Assembly: GCA_965371805.1 (NCBI GenBank)
Contig: CBDUZW010000008.1
Span: forward strand, 51,445 to 115,444
Reading direction: 5' to 3'
DNA: 64,000 bases
Origin: JAOZTV01 sp965371805
GTDB lineage: Bacteria; Acidobacteriota; Aminicenantia; UBA2199
The position numbers and the translations under genes are program-made. The notes under the pieces were generated by a model. It was not told where the DNA came from. It worked only from the letters and a program-made list of their open reading frames with translations, and ran no database searches. This document shows, piece after piece, positions 9,879 through 20,225 of the stretch; position 1 is the first letter of the stretch, and every line of letters starts with the position of its first letter.

Positions 9879-11192
9879 ATGAAAGAAGGTTTAAGCAGGA
9901 GGGCTTTTGTAAAAAGTTCAGTATTAGGCGGTGCCGGATTAATTGCTGGTAAGGAACTTTTTGGACAGGAAAAAGATGTAAAAAAAGCTAAAGCTCCACA
10001 AGCAGTGAAGATCAAAAGGTATTATAAATTAGGTAATACAGGATTTAAAGTTTCCGATATTAGTCTTGGATATTCAAATAATGTACCAGTTATTCAGGCT
10101 GCTCTTGATGCAGGTGTAAATTATATTGACACTGCTGAAGGTTATGGAAACCAGCCAGCTGTTGGAAAAGCTATTAAAGGCAGAGACCGAAAATCAATTT
10201 TTATAACCTCCAAGATGGAAATAGAGAAAAAAAAAGGACTTGATAAGGAAAGTTTTATTAAAAGATTCAGGCAATGTTTAAAAGAACTGGATACTGAATA
10301 TATTGACTGTATGATGGTTCATAGTGCAGATTCTATTGAAGCTATGAATACACCTGGATTCCATGCTGCTATGGATCAGATGAAGAAAGAGGGAAAATTA
10401 AGGTTTGTAGGGATTTCAAATCATGGGACTATGAATCCAAGTGTATCTAAGGAATCTATGGAAACTATTCTCACAGCTGCTGCAAAGGATGGACGGTTTA
10501 GAGTTTTTCTTCTGACTTATAATTTTGTTCAAAATAATCATGGCAAAAAAGTATTGGACATTTGCAAGAAAATGGGTGTTGGAACCACTATTATGAAGGT
10601 TAATCCTGTTAAAATGTATACTGGAATAAAAAAGCGCATAGATGGTGCTAAAAAAAAGGGAAAAACACCAAATAAACTTTATGTTGACAGCCTGGAAAGG
10701 TTTAAAAAAGTAGCAGAAAGTGGAGAATGGTTTGCAAAAAAATATAAACTCGAGAATGAAGCAGAGATCAGAGATGCTGCGATCCGTTTTGTATTAAGTA
10801 ATCCGGAAGCGCATTCTGTCGCCTGCTCAATGAGAAGTTTTGATCACATTGAACAGTTTGTTAAGTTATCAGGTTCTGATTTGTCTGCATATGACAAAAA
10901 GAAACTAGCTGCATATAAAGAAGGATGCAGTCAACAATATTGCAGGCATGCCTGTGGTGAATGTCATGACTCATGTCCAGAAAATGTACCGGTTAATACT
11001 ATTATGAGATATAATCATTATTATTCTGCTCAGGGTAAGGAAAAATATGCTTTAAAAAAATATATGCTATTAGATAGTCCTAAAGCAGATCTTTGCAGCA
11101 ATTGTGAAGGATATTGTGAAAAGGCCTGTTCATATGGAGTTCCTATACAGGGAATGCTGAATATGGCACATAGCCATTTAACTCTGGCATAA
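9879..11192 (+). CDS. Tat-type aldo/keto reductase with C-terminal Fe-S cysteine domain
   Basis: 437 residues. The N-terminus SRRAFVKSSVLGGAGLIAG is a twin-arginine leader, so export of a folded, cofactor-loaded enzyme is likely. The AKR barrel shows the catalytic Asp and Tyr in YIDTAEGYG, Lys in ITSKM and His in MMVHSAD. The C-terminus carries clustered cysteines, CRHACGECHDSCP and CSNCEGYCEKACSYGVP, as in the ferredoxin-like AKR subfamily. Family knowledge: NAD(P)H-linked reduction, with Fe-S centres probably passing electrons; substrate unknown. AAGGAGG lies 7 bases before the ATG. A strong terminator follows, so it is probably a single-gene unit. Confidence 0.9.
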   Translation: MKEGLSRRAFVKSSVLGGAGLIAGKELFGQEKDVKKAKAPQAVKIKRYYKLGNTGFKVSDISLGYSNNVPVIQAALDAGVNYIDTAEGYGNQPAVGKAIKGRDRKSIFITSKMEIEKKKGLDKESFIKRFRQCLKELDTEYIDCMMVHSADSIEAMNTPGFHAAMDQMKKEGKLRFVGISNHGTMNPSVSKESMETILTAAAKDGRFRVFLLTYNFVQNNHGKKVLDICKKMGVGTTIMKVNPVKMYTGIKKRIDGAKKKGKTPNKLYVDSLERFKKVAESGEWFAKKYKLENEAEIRDAAIRFVLSNPEAHSVACSMRSFDHIEQFVKLSGSDLSAYDKKKLAAYKEGCSQQYCRHACGECHDSCPENVPVNTIMRYNHYYSAQGKEKYALKKYMLLDSPKADLCSNCEGYCEKACSYGVPIQGMLNMAHSHLTLA

Positions 11193-11212
11193 ATAATATC
11201 AAATTGAAATTT

Positions 11213-11245
11213 AAAAGGAGAGATATTTTTATCTCTCCTTTTTAT
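11213..11245 (+). terminator. Rho-independent terminator after the aldo/keto reductase
   Basis: AAAAGGAGAGAT (11213-11224) pairs perfectly with ATCTCTCCTTTT (11231-11242) across a 6-base loop, followed by more T residues. It lies 20 bp after the stop codon. Confidence 0.88.
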
Positions 11246-11284
11246 TTGATAATAAATCAAATATCAAATTAATCAACTTTCTTC

Positions 11285-11330
11285 TAGGACAAAATCTTAT
11301 TTTTCAGAATAAGTATTTTACCTATATAAA
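11285..11330 (+). promoter_or_regulatory. Bipartite upstream element, copy 1 (before a live gene)
   Basis: TAGGACAAAATC starts at 11285 and GTATTTTACCTATA at 11313, a spacing of 28 bases. Copies with the same two boxes at 29-base spacing lie at 27484 and 33511. This one ends 40 bases before the PD40 gene start. The A/T-rich right box may hold the promoter -10; the left box is a (half-)palindrome that could bind a regulator. Function is inferred from recurrence and position. Confidence 0.5.
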
Positions 11331-11369
11331 TTAAAGTTTATGTACAAAAAATAAGTAAAGGAGTGATAG

Positions 11370-12341
11370 ATGAGAAATCATAAATTTAAAATATTAATAA
11401 TATTAATACTGGTAAGTTTCCTAAATGGGTATTCTAAAAAACAATTTATTTTTCCTGTATTAAAAGGTCATTATTTTGGACAAAAACCTCCCGGGTTAAC
11501 ACCAGAGATATTTGCTCCTGGAATTATTTCAACGATTCATAAGGAGCACAGCTCACTGGCTTTTTCCCCAGATGGAAAGGAGATTTATTGGAGCATATGG
11601 CCTAAATCAATTGGGAAAAAAAGAAAACCACAGCAAATAATGTATACAAAAGTTGAGAAGGGCTACTGGAAAAAGCCTGAAATTGCATCATTTTCAGGTC
11701 AGTATATGGATGGTGGTCCCTGTTTTTCACCGAATGGGAAAATACTCTATTTCTATTCAAAAAGACCTTTGAAAAAAGGAGATAAACCACAAAAATACCT
11801 GGATATCTGGATGGTAAAAAGAACAAAATCAGGATGGTTAGAACCACAACCGATGCCATCACCCATAAATTCAGAATTTAATGATGCCAGTCCTTTTATA
11901 GATAAGAGCGGTAATTTTTATCTGTCCAGAAAAACAAAAGAATCTATTTATAATGATATCTTTTTTCATCGGATTAAAAATGGCAAATATTTAAAAGGTC
12001 AGAAACTGAGTATAAATATGGCCTCTGCAAGGGAATCCAGTTTTGCTGTTTCAAAAGATGACAGTTATATCTTATTTACATCTGATGACAGGGAGTTCAA
12101 AGACGGAAAACGTATAAGAGGAGATCGAAACATGATGGTTTCTTTTAAAAATAAGGATGGGAAATGGGGGAAAGCAATTAATGCCGGGAAGGTTTTTAAT
12201 GAAAAAAAAGCAAGGTTTCCTAGTTTTTCGTTTGATGGGAAATATGTTTTTTTTACAAGATATGATAAGAATGGGAATGAAGATTTTTACTGGGTAGATA
12301 CGAAAATTATCGAAAAGTTAAGACCTAAAAGTCTAAAATAA
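11370..12341 (+). CDS. Secreted PD40 (WD40-like) beta-propeller protein
   Basis: 323 residues with a Sec-type signal peptide (MRNHKFKILIILILVSFLNG). Propeller blades repeat as LAFSPDGKEIYWS, CFSPNGKILYFYS, SPFIDKSGNFYLS, FAVSKDDSYILFTSD and PSFSFDGKYVFFTR: the TolB/PD40 type without an enzyme domain. Probably a periplasmic binding or scaffold protein. The ribosome site AAAGGAGTG lies just before the ATG. Upstream is copy 1 of the bipartite element. Downstream (12367-12408) a good ribosome site precedes only 13 codons, MIKFKKVTENSLE, before a stop, perhaps the start of a deleted gene. Confidence 0.85.
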   Translation: MRNHKFKILIILILVSFLNGYSKKQFIFPVLKGHYFGQKPPGLTPEIFAPGIISTIHKEHSSLAFSPDGKEIYWSIWPKSIGKKRKPQQIMYTKVEKGYWKKPEIASFSGQYMDGGPCFSPNGKILYFYSKRPLKKGDKPQKYLDIWMVKRTKSGWLEPQPMPSPINSEFNDASPFIDKSGNFYLSRKTKESIYNDIFFHRIKNGKYLKGQKLSINMASARESSFAVSKDDSYILFTSDDREFKDGKRIRGDRNMMVSFKNKDGKWGKAINAGKVFNEKKARFPSFSFDGKYVFFTRYDKNGNEDFYWVDTKIIEKLRPKSLK

Positions 12342-12418
12342 AAAATGAAATATAAAGGAAGTAAAAATGATTAAATTTAAAAAAGTAACAGAAAATTCTT
12401 TAGAATAACAAATTAGTT

Positions 12419-13237
12419 CTAATTTAATATCTCTTTTAATCTTTGTTGATATTTATTAAATGATGAGAGATCATTATGATGGCCACCTTCTATTGTAATC
12501 AATTCATCATTTTTTTTAAAAAGTTTTTTTAGTTTTAAACTAGAACCATAATATATTATTTCATCCTTGTCTCCATGAAATAGTTTAACAGGACAAGTAA
12601 TATGTTCAAAGTAGGTATTGGTTTTAAACTTATAATTTATTAAAAACTCCGGAACTATAGGGTAATATTTTTTTATAATATCTGATAGGCTGTAGTATGG
12701 AGACTCAAGGATAAGAAGTCCAGGTGATCTTTTTGATGCAAGATAGGCCGCAATTCCGGTTCCTATTGACCTTCCATAGACTATAATATGTTCCTCCATA
12801 TATTCCTTTTTGAGATTATTATAAATATATAAGGCATCTGAATAAAGGGCTTTTTCACTCATCTTTCCTCTGCTCTTTCCATATCCTCTGTAGTCAATAA
12901 TAAGTACATCGTAATTATTCTTTATAAAATCCTCAGCAATATTTCCCCAGCTCCTTAGACTTCCGGCATTTCCATGGAGATAAAAAACAAGTCCTTTAGA
13001 ACTAACAGATTTAAAAAAAAGTGAATTTATTAAAACATTCTTTTCCGGTGTATAGTTCCTTTCAATAAATTTTTCAGTAAACTCAAATTTATATTTATAA
13101 TCATCTGGGAGTTTTTCCGGGTAAAAAATAAGTTTTTCCTGTATGTTTTTTAAAAAAATCATTATTATTCCTGTAGCTACAATGAAGAAAAAAAACCATA
13201 AAAAAACTTTCTTTCTTCTATATAATGCTTTTCTCAT
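12419..13237 (-). CDS. Membrane-anchored alpha/beta hydrolase
   Basis: 272 residues from the ATG at 13237 (an earlier ATG at 13288 would add 17). An N-terminal membrane segment (VFLWFFFFIVATGIIMIFL) follows positive residues. The hydrolase core shows the oxyanion segment FYLHGNAGSLRSW, nucleophile elbow GRSIG, acid region HGDKDEI and catalytic His in IEGGHHNDL. This resembles the FrsA/BEM46-like group of anchored serine hydrolases; substrate is unknown. A TATAAT box (13256-13251) just upstream of 13237 favours the shorter start. Divergent from the DUF2807 gene, sharing a 150-bp region with it. Confidence 0.85.
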   Translation of the reverse strand: MRKALYRRKKVFLWFFFFIVATGIIMIFLKNIQEKLIFYPEKLPDDYKYKFEFTEKFIERNYTPEKNVLINSLFFKSVSSKGLVFYLHGNAGSLRSWGNIAEDFIKNNYDVLIIDYRGYGKSRGKMSEKALYSDALYIYNNLKKEYMEEHIIVYGRSIGTGIAAYLASKRSPGLLILESPYYSLSDIIKKYYPIVPEFLINYKFKTNTYFEHITCPVKLFHGDKDEIIYYGSSLKLKKLFKKNDELITIEGGHHNDLSSFNKYQQRLKEILN

Positions 13238-13387
13238 AACTTCTCGTTTGATTATACTAATTTTAATTTTAATTATCAATAAAGACATTATATAAATAAT
13301 TCTTTTTAATTAATGAAACCATTTATCCTTTTGGATCGTTTAGTAATATACAGAGTTATAAAATACTGTATTTCCTGAGGAGGAGTT

Positions 13388-14182
13388 ATGAATAAAATTA
13401 AAATTATCTTAATAAGTACTATTATATTAAGCTTTGTTGGTTGTGGTTTAATGTATTCTATAGTCGGGTCAGGTGACGTCATTAAGGAAGATCGGGAAAT
13501 TGACATTAATTTTACAGGTGTAAAGATAACAAATCATGGAAATCTTTTCATAAAAATAGGGGATCAGGTAAAACTGACAATAGAGGGTGATGATAATATT
13601 ATTTCGCTTATATCAGCAAAAGTTTCAGATAATAGATTGATTATCCGTTCAGATAAAAAACTTCGCAGAGGTTATAAATCCAGGAAGGGTATTAAATATT
13701 ATCTAACAGTAAAAAAAGGTCAGTTGAATTATCTGTCAGCAACCAGCCATGGAGATATTTCCATACCGGAATTAACCGGGGATATGGTTAAAGTGATTCT
13801 TACAAGTCATGGAGATGTTGAGATTGGAAAAATTATAGCAAAAGAAGTAAAATTACATTTAACAAGTCATGGAGATATTGAGATAGAACAGGTTAATGCA
13901 GATTCAATTAGATCAAAACAGACGAGTCATAGTAAGGTCAGAATTAAGTCTGGAAAAGTAAAAACTCAGGAATTGTATTTAACCAGCCATGGTGATTATC
14001 TTGCCAAAAACTTAAAATCAAACAACTGTGATGTGACAATTACCAGTCATGGTAAAGTTGTCGTTAATGTTTCTGAACTATTAGAGGCAAAAATATCCGG
14101 GCATGGAGATTTATACTATCTTGGCGATGCAAAAGTAAAATTTAATAAAGGTAAGCACGGAACCATCAAGTCAATAGATTAA
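13388..14182 (+). CDS. DUF2807 (head-GIN) beta-repeat lipoprotein
   Basis: 264 residues. The N-terminus ends in a lipobox, LSFVGC, so the mature protein is probably lipid-anchored at Cys19. The rest is a right-handed beta-solenoid-like DUF2807 domain. It has a striking internal repeat of about 20-24 residues whose core reads TSHGD (variants ATSHGDIS, LTSHGDVEI, LTSHGDIEI, QTSHSKVRI, LTSHGDYLA, ITSHGKVVV, ISGHGDLYY). Role in the family is unproven (often called a putative adhesin). AGGAGGAG lies just before the ATG. A terminator follows. A decayed fragment matching its last part occurs at 28777-28836, so a second copy once existed. Confidence 0.85.
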   Translation: MNKIKIILISTIILSFVGCGLMYSIVGSGDVIKEDREIDINFTGVKITNHGNLFIKIGDQVKLTIEGDDNIISLISAKVSDNRLIIRSDKKLRRGYKSRKGIKYYLTVKKGQLNYLSATSHGDISIPELTGDMVKVILTSHGDVEIGKIIAKEVKLHLTSHGDIEIEQVNADSIRSKQTSHSKVRIKSGKVKTQELYLTSHGDYLAKNLKSNNCDVTITSHGKVVVNVSELLEAKISGHGDLYYLGDAKVKFNKGKHGTIKSID

Positions 14183-14190
14183 ATAATTTA

Positions 14191-14233
14191 ATCCCTCTAA
14201 CTGTTTGCTTAAAAATTTTAGAGGGATGTTTTT
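14191..14233 (+). terminator. Rho-independent terminator after the DUF2807 gene
   Basis: ATCCCTCTAA (14191-14200) pairs perfectly with TTAGAGGGAT (14218-14227), followed by GTTTTT. It lies 9 bp after the stop codon. Confidence 0.85.
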
Positions 14234-14340
14234 CCCCAGAAATTTGGTCAATATTTTTTTTCTTTCTTTTTTTATTTAAATATGTTTTAATTAGTTATAC
14301 TAATAAACGGCATAAAAAATGCTAAAAGAGAATTATAAAT

Positions 14341-17300
14341 ATGGCAATTAAAGATTATCTGAATATTATAGAGAAGAGATACAAATCCGGTATTTCCAGA
14401 GAACACTCTTATCGTGGTGATCTGGAATCATTAATTCGTGAATTGGTAAAGGGTGTTGAAATCACCAACGAACCTGCAAATGTTACTGATTGCGGAAATC
14501 CTGATTATGTGATTACAAAAGGTAAGATCCCAATTGGATACATTGAAGCAAAGGATATCGGTAAAGACTTAAATGGAAAACCCTATAAAGAACAATTCTC
14601 AAGATATAAGAAAGCTCTTGATAATCTTATTATTACTGACTATATCTGGTTTCAGTTTTTTCAAAATGGCGAATTAATACATGAAATTAAAATTGGAGAA
14701 ATTGAGAAGAATTCAATAAAACCAATCATTGATAATTTTGAAAAGTTTGAAAACCTGATACAGAATTTCTGTACCTTTATTGGTCAAACTATAAAATCAT
14801 CAAAAAAACTGGCTGTAATGATGGCTGCAAAAGCAAGATTATTAGAAGATATCCTGGAAAAGGCAATAACATCCGATGAAGAAACTCAGGAAAATACCTC
14901 TCTAAAAGAACAATATGATACTTTCAAACTACTTCTAATTCATGATCTAAAACCAAAAGAATTCTCCGATATTTATGCTCAAACCCTTGCATACGGAATG
15001 TTTGCAGCCCGATTAAATGATAAAACCCTGGATGATTTCAGTAGGCAGGAAGCAGCGGAGTTGATTCCCAAATCCAACCCTTTTTTACGCAAACTGTTCG
15101 GATATGTAGCAGGCCCGGATATTGATGAGAGGATAAAACGAACTGTGGACAATCTTGCAGATGTTTTCAGGGCAACAAATATTGAAGAGTTGTTAAAGAA
15201 TTTTGGAAAAAGTACCCAGACAAACGATCCGATAATTCATTTTTATGAAACTTTTCTGGCTGAATATGACCCGAAACTAAGAAAATCAAGAGGTGTATGG
15301 TATACACCTGAACCGGTAGTAAATTTTATCGTCAGGGCGGTTGATGATATCTTAAAAACTGAATTTAATTTACCACAGGGCTTGGCAGATACGTCTAAAA
15401 CCAAAATTAAACTTCCCGATCGGACAAAAAATAGAATGGGGGAAAAAGAGGTACATAAGGTACAGATCCTTGATCCCGCAACAGGGACAGGGACTTTTCT
15501 TGCCGAGGTTGTTAAACATATTTATAATAATAATTTTGCATCTATGCAGGGGGCATGGAGTGGATATGTTGAGGAACATTTAATTCCAAGATTAAACGGT
15601 TTTGAATTATTAATGGCATCCTACTCAATGGCTCATTTAAAAATGGATATGCTTTTAAAAGATACAGGTTATGAGGCTAAAAAAGATCAGAGGTTTAATA
15701 TTTATCTTACAAATTCTCTTGAAGAATATCATCCTTATACTGGAACATTATTTGCAAGCTGGTTAAGTACAGAGGCAAGTAAGGCGAATTATATTAAAAG
15801 GGACACTCCGGTAATGTGTGTTATTGGGAATCCTCCTTATAGTGTAAGCAGTAGTAATAAGGGGGAATGGATTCAAAATCTTATTGCTGATTATAAAAAG
15901 AATTTAAATGAACGAAAGATTAATATTGACGATGATTATGTTAAGTTTATTCGTTATGGTCAACATTATATTGAAAAAAATGGAGAAGGAGTTCTTGCTT
16001 ATATTTCTAATAACAGTTTTATAGATGGCATTACTTTTCGTCAAATGCGTAAAAATCTATTGTCTACTTTTGATAAGATATATATATTAGATTTACACGG
16101 AAATGCAAAGAAAAAAGAGACAACGCCTGATGGATGTAAAGATGAGAATGTTTTTGATATAATGCAGGGTGTTTCTATCAATTTGTTTGTAAAAACTAGA
16201 AAGAAGAAAACTAATGAACTTGGAAAAGTATATCACTATGATTTATATGGGAAAAGGGAAGAAAAATATGATTTTCTTATTAAAAATAATATATTTACAA
16301 CTAACTGGAAAAAACTAGCATATAATGAGCCATATTGTTTTTTTGTTCCTAAAGACTTTGATATGGAAAACCAATATATTCAGGGATTTAAATTCAATGA
16401 TTTATTTATTAAAAAAAGTTCTGGAATAGAAACAAAGTGTGACTCACTTTTTGTTCATTTTAATGAGACTGAACTTGACAAAAATATTTATTTAATGAAT
16501 TAGAAATTGAAAAACTGAAAAACGAGTTCCCAAAAAGAAAAGAAAGTAGTGGATGGAATTTTTCGAATGCAAAGAGAGATATAGTCTCAGAGAAATATGT
16601 CAAACACAAAATATATTATAGACCATTTGATATTCGTCATTCAGTTATTACTAAAGAATCTGGTGGACTTATTGGACGTTCAAGATATGAAGTTATGAAG
16701 CACTTTTTAAAAGGACAAAATATTGGTATGCAGATTTGCCGTCAACAAAGTACTTTTGATTTTCAACATATTCTTGTGTCAAATATTGCTGTTGATCGCA
16801 ATTCTATTTCTTTACAAACTCGTGAATCAACCTATTTTTTTCCACTATACCTTTATCCTGACAAAAAAATCGATGGATTATTTGATAAAAAAGAAAGAAA
16901 ACCCAATCTAAATCTAGGGATTTTAAGGCAGATTACTAATAAATTAGGATTAAAATTTACAGATGAAAAAGAGGAGACAGAAGGTACTTTTGCTCCGATA
17001 GATATTTTAGATTATATTTATGCAGTTTTACATTCTCCATCATATAGAGAAAAATATAAGGAGTTCTTAAAAATAGATTTCCCGAGAATTCCTTATCCAA
17101 AAAATAAAGAAATCTTCTGGAAATTAGTAAAACTGGGTGGCACAATAAGACAAATCCATTTACTGGAATCTCCAATAGTAAAGAAACCCATTATAAGATA
17201 TCCGCAAAATGGTGATAATATCATTACAAGAAAACTAAGTAAAAAGGATTGGGAAATAAACCCAACTCAAACAAAAGAGTTTGGAACAGTAGGAAAAATC

Positions 17301-17510
17301 TGGCTAAACGACCAGCAATATTTTGAAAACATCCCGCTAATAGCCTGGGAGTTTTACATCGGAGGATACCAACCGGCCCAAAAATGGCTAAAAGACAGAA
17401 AAGGAAGACAATTAAGCTTCGAAGATATCCAACACTACCAAAAAATAATCGTAGCCCTCTTCGAAACAGATAGATTAATGAAAGAAATAAATAAAATTGA
17501 AATTGAATAA
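14341..17510 (+). pseudogene. Type ISP/IIG restriction-modification gene, copy 1, single-base frameshift
   Basis: Frame 1 runs to a TAG at 16501-16503. From about 16485 the homologous frame continues as frame 3, reading FNELEIEKLKNEF and running to 17510. Total span is 3170 bp versus 3171 bp for the intact paralogue at 48176-51346, so one base is missing near 16470-16495. Domains: N-terminal nuclease with GNPDYVITK and YIEAK (PD-(D/E)XK pattern), coupler helices, N6-adenine methylase with motif I DPATGTGTF and motif IV NPPY, then target recognition and the conserved C-terminal domain. Residues to about 520 and the last 180 or so nearly match copy 2; the middle differs, so specificity should differ. 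As read, it makes a 720-residue protein lacking most of the recognition region. A sequencing error or phase-variable site cannot be excluded. Confidence 0.85.
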
Positions 17511-17549
17511 AATGGAGAGAAAACATGACCTGCTCCCAAATAAAATCTT

Positions 17550-20225
17550 TTATAAATTTTCATTATTTTCGTTACCTTTAATTCCAAAAATATCAATTTT
17601 ATCTTTAAGAGATTGATCGTCTTTTTCTAATATATTAAGTATCTTAAAATGTTTTTCATTTTTTGAAATTTCAAAATCAAAGTTTAATAGTAATGGAAGA
17701 ATGAATCCTTTTTTATTTAGAGGTATATAAATCATAGAGTTGCAATTTTTCATATCTTTTATTTTATTAATAACCTCATTGGCCTCTTCGGTAACAATTT
17801 TTTCATCATTCCATCCAGAGCGTTTTATTGTTTTATCAGATAAAGAATCATTGATAATAATTATATTAATAAGTTTCATTGTTTTAATATCATTAATACT
17901 TATAGCGTTATTACCTTTAAACCCAATATTGTATAAATTTGCCGAGTTTAATTCTAAAAAATCATATTCAGTACTTAAAATCTTATTGTTTTCAATATCA
18001 AAAACTTCTGATAAATTTTCATGAAAATAGATATTTAAATTTGGATGCGGAAATAATATATCACTGATACCATGATAAAAAATCCTGCCACATGAAAAAT
18101 ATGTAGTTGATTCAATTTTAGATAATAATTTAAAATAACGTTTATTTAAAGCATGAACTATTTTTTCGTAAATTGATGAATTATACTCAGAGTTAATTAT
18201 TCTTGTTCTTTCGGCATCTAACTGAAATTGAAACCGACCAGAGACATTCAAATCAAAACCATAGGCTTTAATGAACAATGAGTTTATTGTTTGCTTACTA
18301 ATAATAAAATCAATCGCATCTTCAATTAGAATTCCATTTTGACTTATCCTACAAGGCATTGATGAATTATTTGAATAATTAATATTGATATTAAAACCTA
18401 TCATGTCATTAAATTCAAAAAACTGGTTTTGCTCTATAGATAAGTCACTTGGCGGATTTACAAATTGATCCCATGGTGGGATATAGCATATATTATATAA
18501 TATCTCAAAATCATTTTCTTTTTTTTCAATTTTTTCTCTAAAATAAAAATTCTTCCCCTTGCCAAAACAGTGTTTATCAATATTTTCACGAAAATGCCAG
18601 ATTTTAGACAATTGTTTAATTTCATCATTATAACCTAAATATAAATTTCCATGAATTCGAAGTATATGTTTAGACAAAAATTCAATTAAATCACTCTTTG
18701 AAATTTCCTTTTTTAAATGAAATCTAATACAAGTTCCATGCCGCAAATCCCATGGTGTAGAAAGTGGAACATTATCTCCAAATTTTGGAAACTCATTAAT
18801 TGAAGTATTTAGGAATATAACATCACTTTCATAATTATCAATTAATATATGATTATGTTCACCTGTTATATGATAAACTGAAAATATTTCTATCTTATCT
18901 GATAACATAAAATAACTTAATGCTCCAATACCATGGTCTGCAATAATTTGGTCATGTTTTTTATAACTTCCCCAATCTTGAATACATCTTTTGGTATACC
19001 AGAAAGATTCATCAGCAACAGATAAAAAATGTTTGTTTATTATATCTTTATCCATTCCAGTTCCAGAATCAAATATGTCAAGTACTATATCTGAAGATTC
19101 ATCCTTATAATCAATATAAATATAATTCTCATTTTTTGGCAATTTTTTATTAAATACATATGTCGAATCAATTGCATTTTGCAAGGACTCTCTTATTGCA
19201 AATAATTTATTTCGATATAATCTATTGCCCATAAGTAAAGACGTTATTTTGCTGATGTTTAATTTAAAATGAGATTCATAATATTGATAATCACTATTAT
19301 CACCTGAAATAACATTATTGGTATTTACATATTTCCAAGGAAATGAATACTCTGATTTTGTATCAACAAGTATTTTATGACAATTCATTAATTCTTTTTG
19401 GATATTACGGGATTGCATAATTATTGATCTATGATTATGAAAGTTTTTACAAGTAGCATGTATATTAATTGTATTGGACTCAGGATCAGGTTCAGTGTCA
19501 TTAACTTCACCATAATACTTCCAAATTGATTCAGACTTTTTTGAATGAAATTCTTTTGTTTTTCTAAAATAAGGCAGAGCTCTGTCTTTACTAAAATGAC
19601 AAATATCAGATAATCGTAATAAAGTAGAGAGATAGGTGAGATTTATTATTGTATTATTTCCGATTGATTTTTTTACGCCATAAGGAGAAAGCAATAGTTG
19701 CTCAGAATCAAGTGTATGCGACAAGCAAATATATTTTACATATTCCCATAAATAATAATCTTTTAAATAATAACTTGATTTATCAGCTTTAGAAAACTTG
19801 TTATTAATAAATTCATTTGTTAGATTTCCATGATTAGCCCTTATATGATCCAATGTTAAAAAGAAATCGACTTTATCTATATTATCTATTTTGTCACTAA
19901 TAATAATTGACTCTTTTAAATTATTATACTCTGGTTTTTTTTTTAACTTTGCATTTACCTTTTTATATTGTTCTTTGGATACATACATACCAATGTCATG
20001 ATAATAAGAAGATAAAATGAATAAAGCTATTTCAAATTTATTTAATTCATTTTTACCATTTAGTAAAGTAGCTATTTTAATAATTCTTTCTGAATGATTG
20101 CAAGAATGATCAGTATATTCTGCAAACATACTTTCAATATCTTTCAATTTAGGATATATCTTCTCAATATTTACTTTTACATATTCAAACAGGTTCTTAT
20201 CCAATTTTTCAAGTTTTTTTATCAT
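17550..20225 (-). CDS. HD domain plus Hsp90-like (GHKL) ATPase protein
   Basis: 891 residues, soluble. Residues about 30-230 form an HD-type domain: HSCNHSERI, SYYHDIGM, LDHIRANHG and LSHTLD supply the expected metal-binding His/Asp pattern. Residues about 330-480 hold a GHKL ATPase: N-box RESLQNAID, G1 DIFDSGTGMD, and G2 DHGIGALSYFM. The rest is uncharacterised but Hsp90-middle-like in arrangement. HD domains commonly hydrolyse nucleotides or phosphodiesters; combination with an Hsp90-like ATPase is known mainly from putative conflict proteins. It converges on the broken type ISP gene (40 bp apart) and is divergent from the LRV protein. A defence role is inferred from location only. Confidence 0.75.
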   Translation of the reverse strand: MIKKLEKLDKNLFEYVKVNIEKIYPKLKDIESMFAEYTDHSCNHSERIIKIATLLNGKNELNKFEIALFILSSYYHDIGMYVSKEQYKKVNAKLKKKPEYNNLKESIIISDKIDNIDKVDFFLTLDHIRANHGNLTNEFINNKFSKADKSSYYLKDYYLWEYVKYICLSHTLDSEQLLLSPYGVKKSIGNNTIINLTYLSTLLRLSDICHFSKDRALPYFRKTKEFHSKKSESIWKYYGEVNDTEPDPESNTINIHATCKNFHNHRSIIMQSRNIQKELMNCHKILVDTKSEYSFPWKYVNTNNVISGDNSDYQYYESHFKLNISKITSLLMGNRLYRNKLFAIRESLQNAIDSTYVFNKKLPKNENYIYIDYKDESSDIVLDIFDSGTGMDKDIINKHFLSVADESFWYTKRCIQDWGSYKKHDQIIADHGIGALSYFMLSDKIEIFSVYHITGEHNHILIDNYESDVIFLNTSINEFPKFGDNVPLSTPWDLRHGTCIRFHLKKEISKSDLIEFLSKHILRIHGNLYLGYNDEIKQLSKIWHFRENIDKHCFGKGKNFYFREKIEKKENDFEILYNICYIPPWDQFVNPPSDLSIEQNQFFEFNDMIGFNININYSNNSSMPCRISQNGILIEDAIDFIISKQTINSLFIKAYGFDLNVSGRFQFQLDAERTRIINSEYNSSIYEKIVHALNKRYFKLLSKIESTTYFSCGRIFYHGISDILFPHPNLNIYFHENLSEVFDIENNKILSTEYDFLELNSANLYNIGFKGNNAISINDIKTMKLINIIIINDSLSDKTIKRSGWNDEKIVTEEANEVINKIKDMKNCNSMIYIPLNKKGFILPLLLNFDFEISKNEKHFKILNILEKDDQSLKDKIDIFGIKGNENNENL

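Noticed and set aside
12367..12408. 13-codon ORF with good ribosome site
   Set aside because: Too short to call a gene; most likely the start of a deleted gene, as at 27595 and 33609.
16723..16911. Short frame in the broken type ISP gene
   Set aside because: It is an overlap in the wrong frame; the homologous frame runs 16491-17510.
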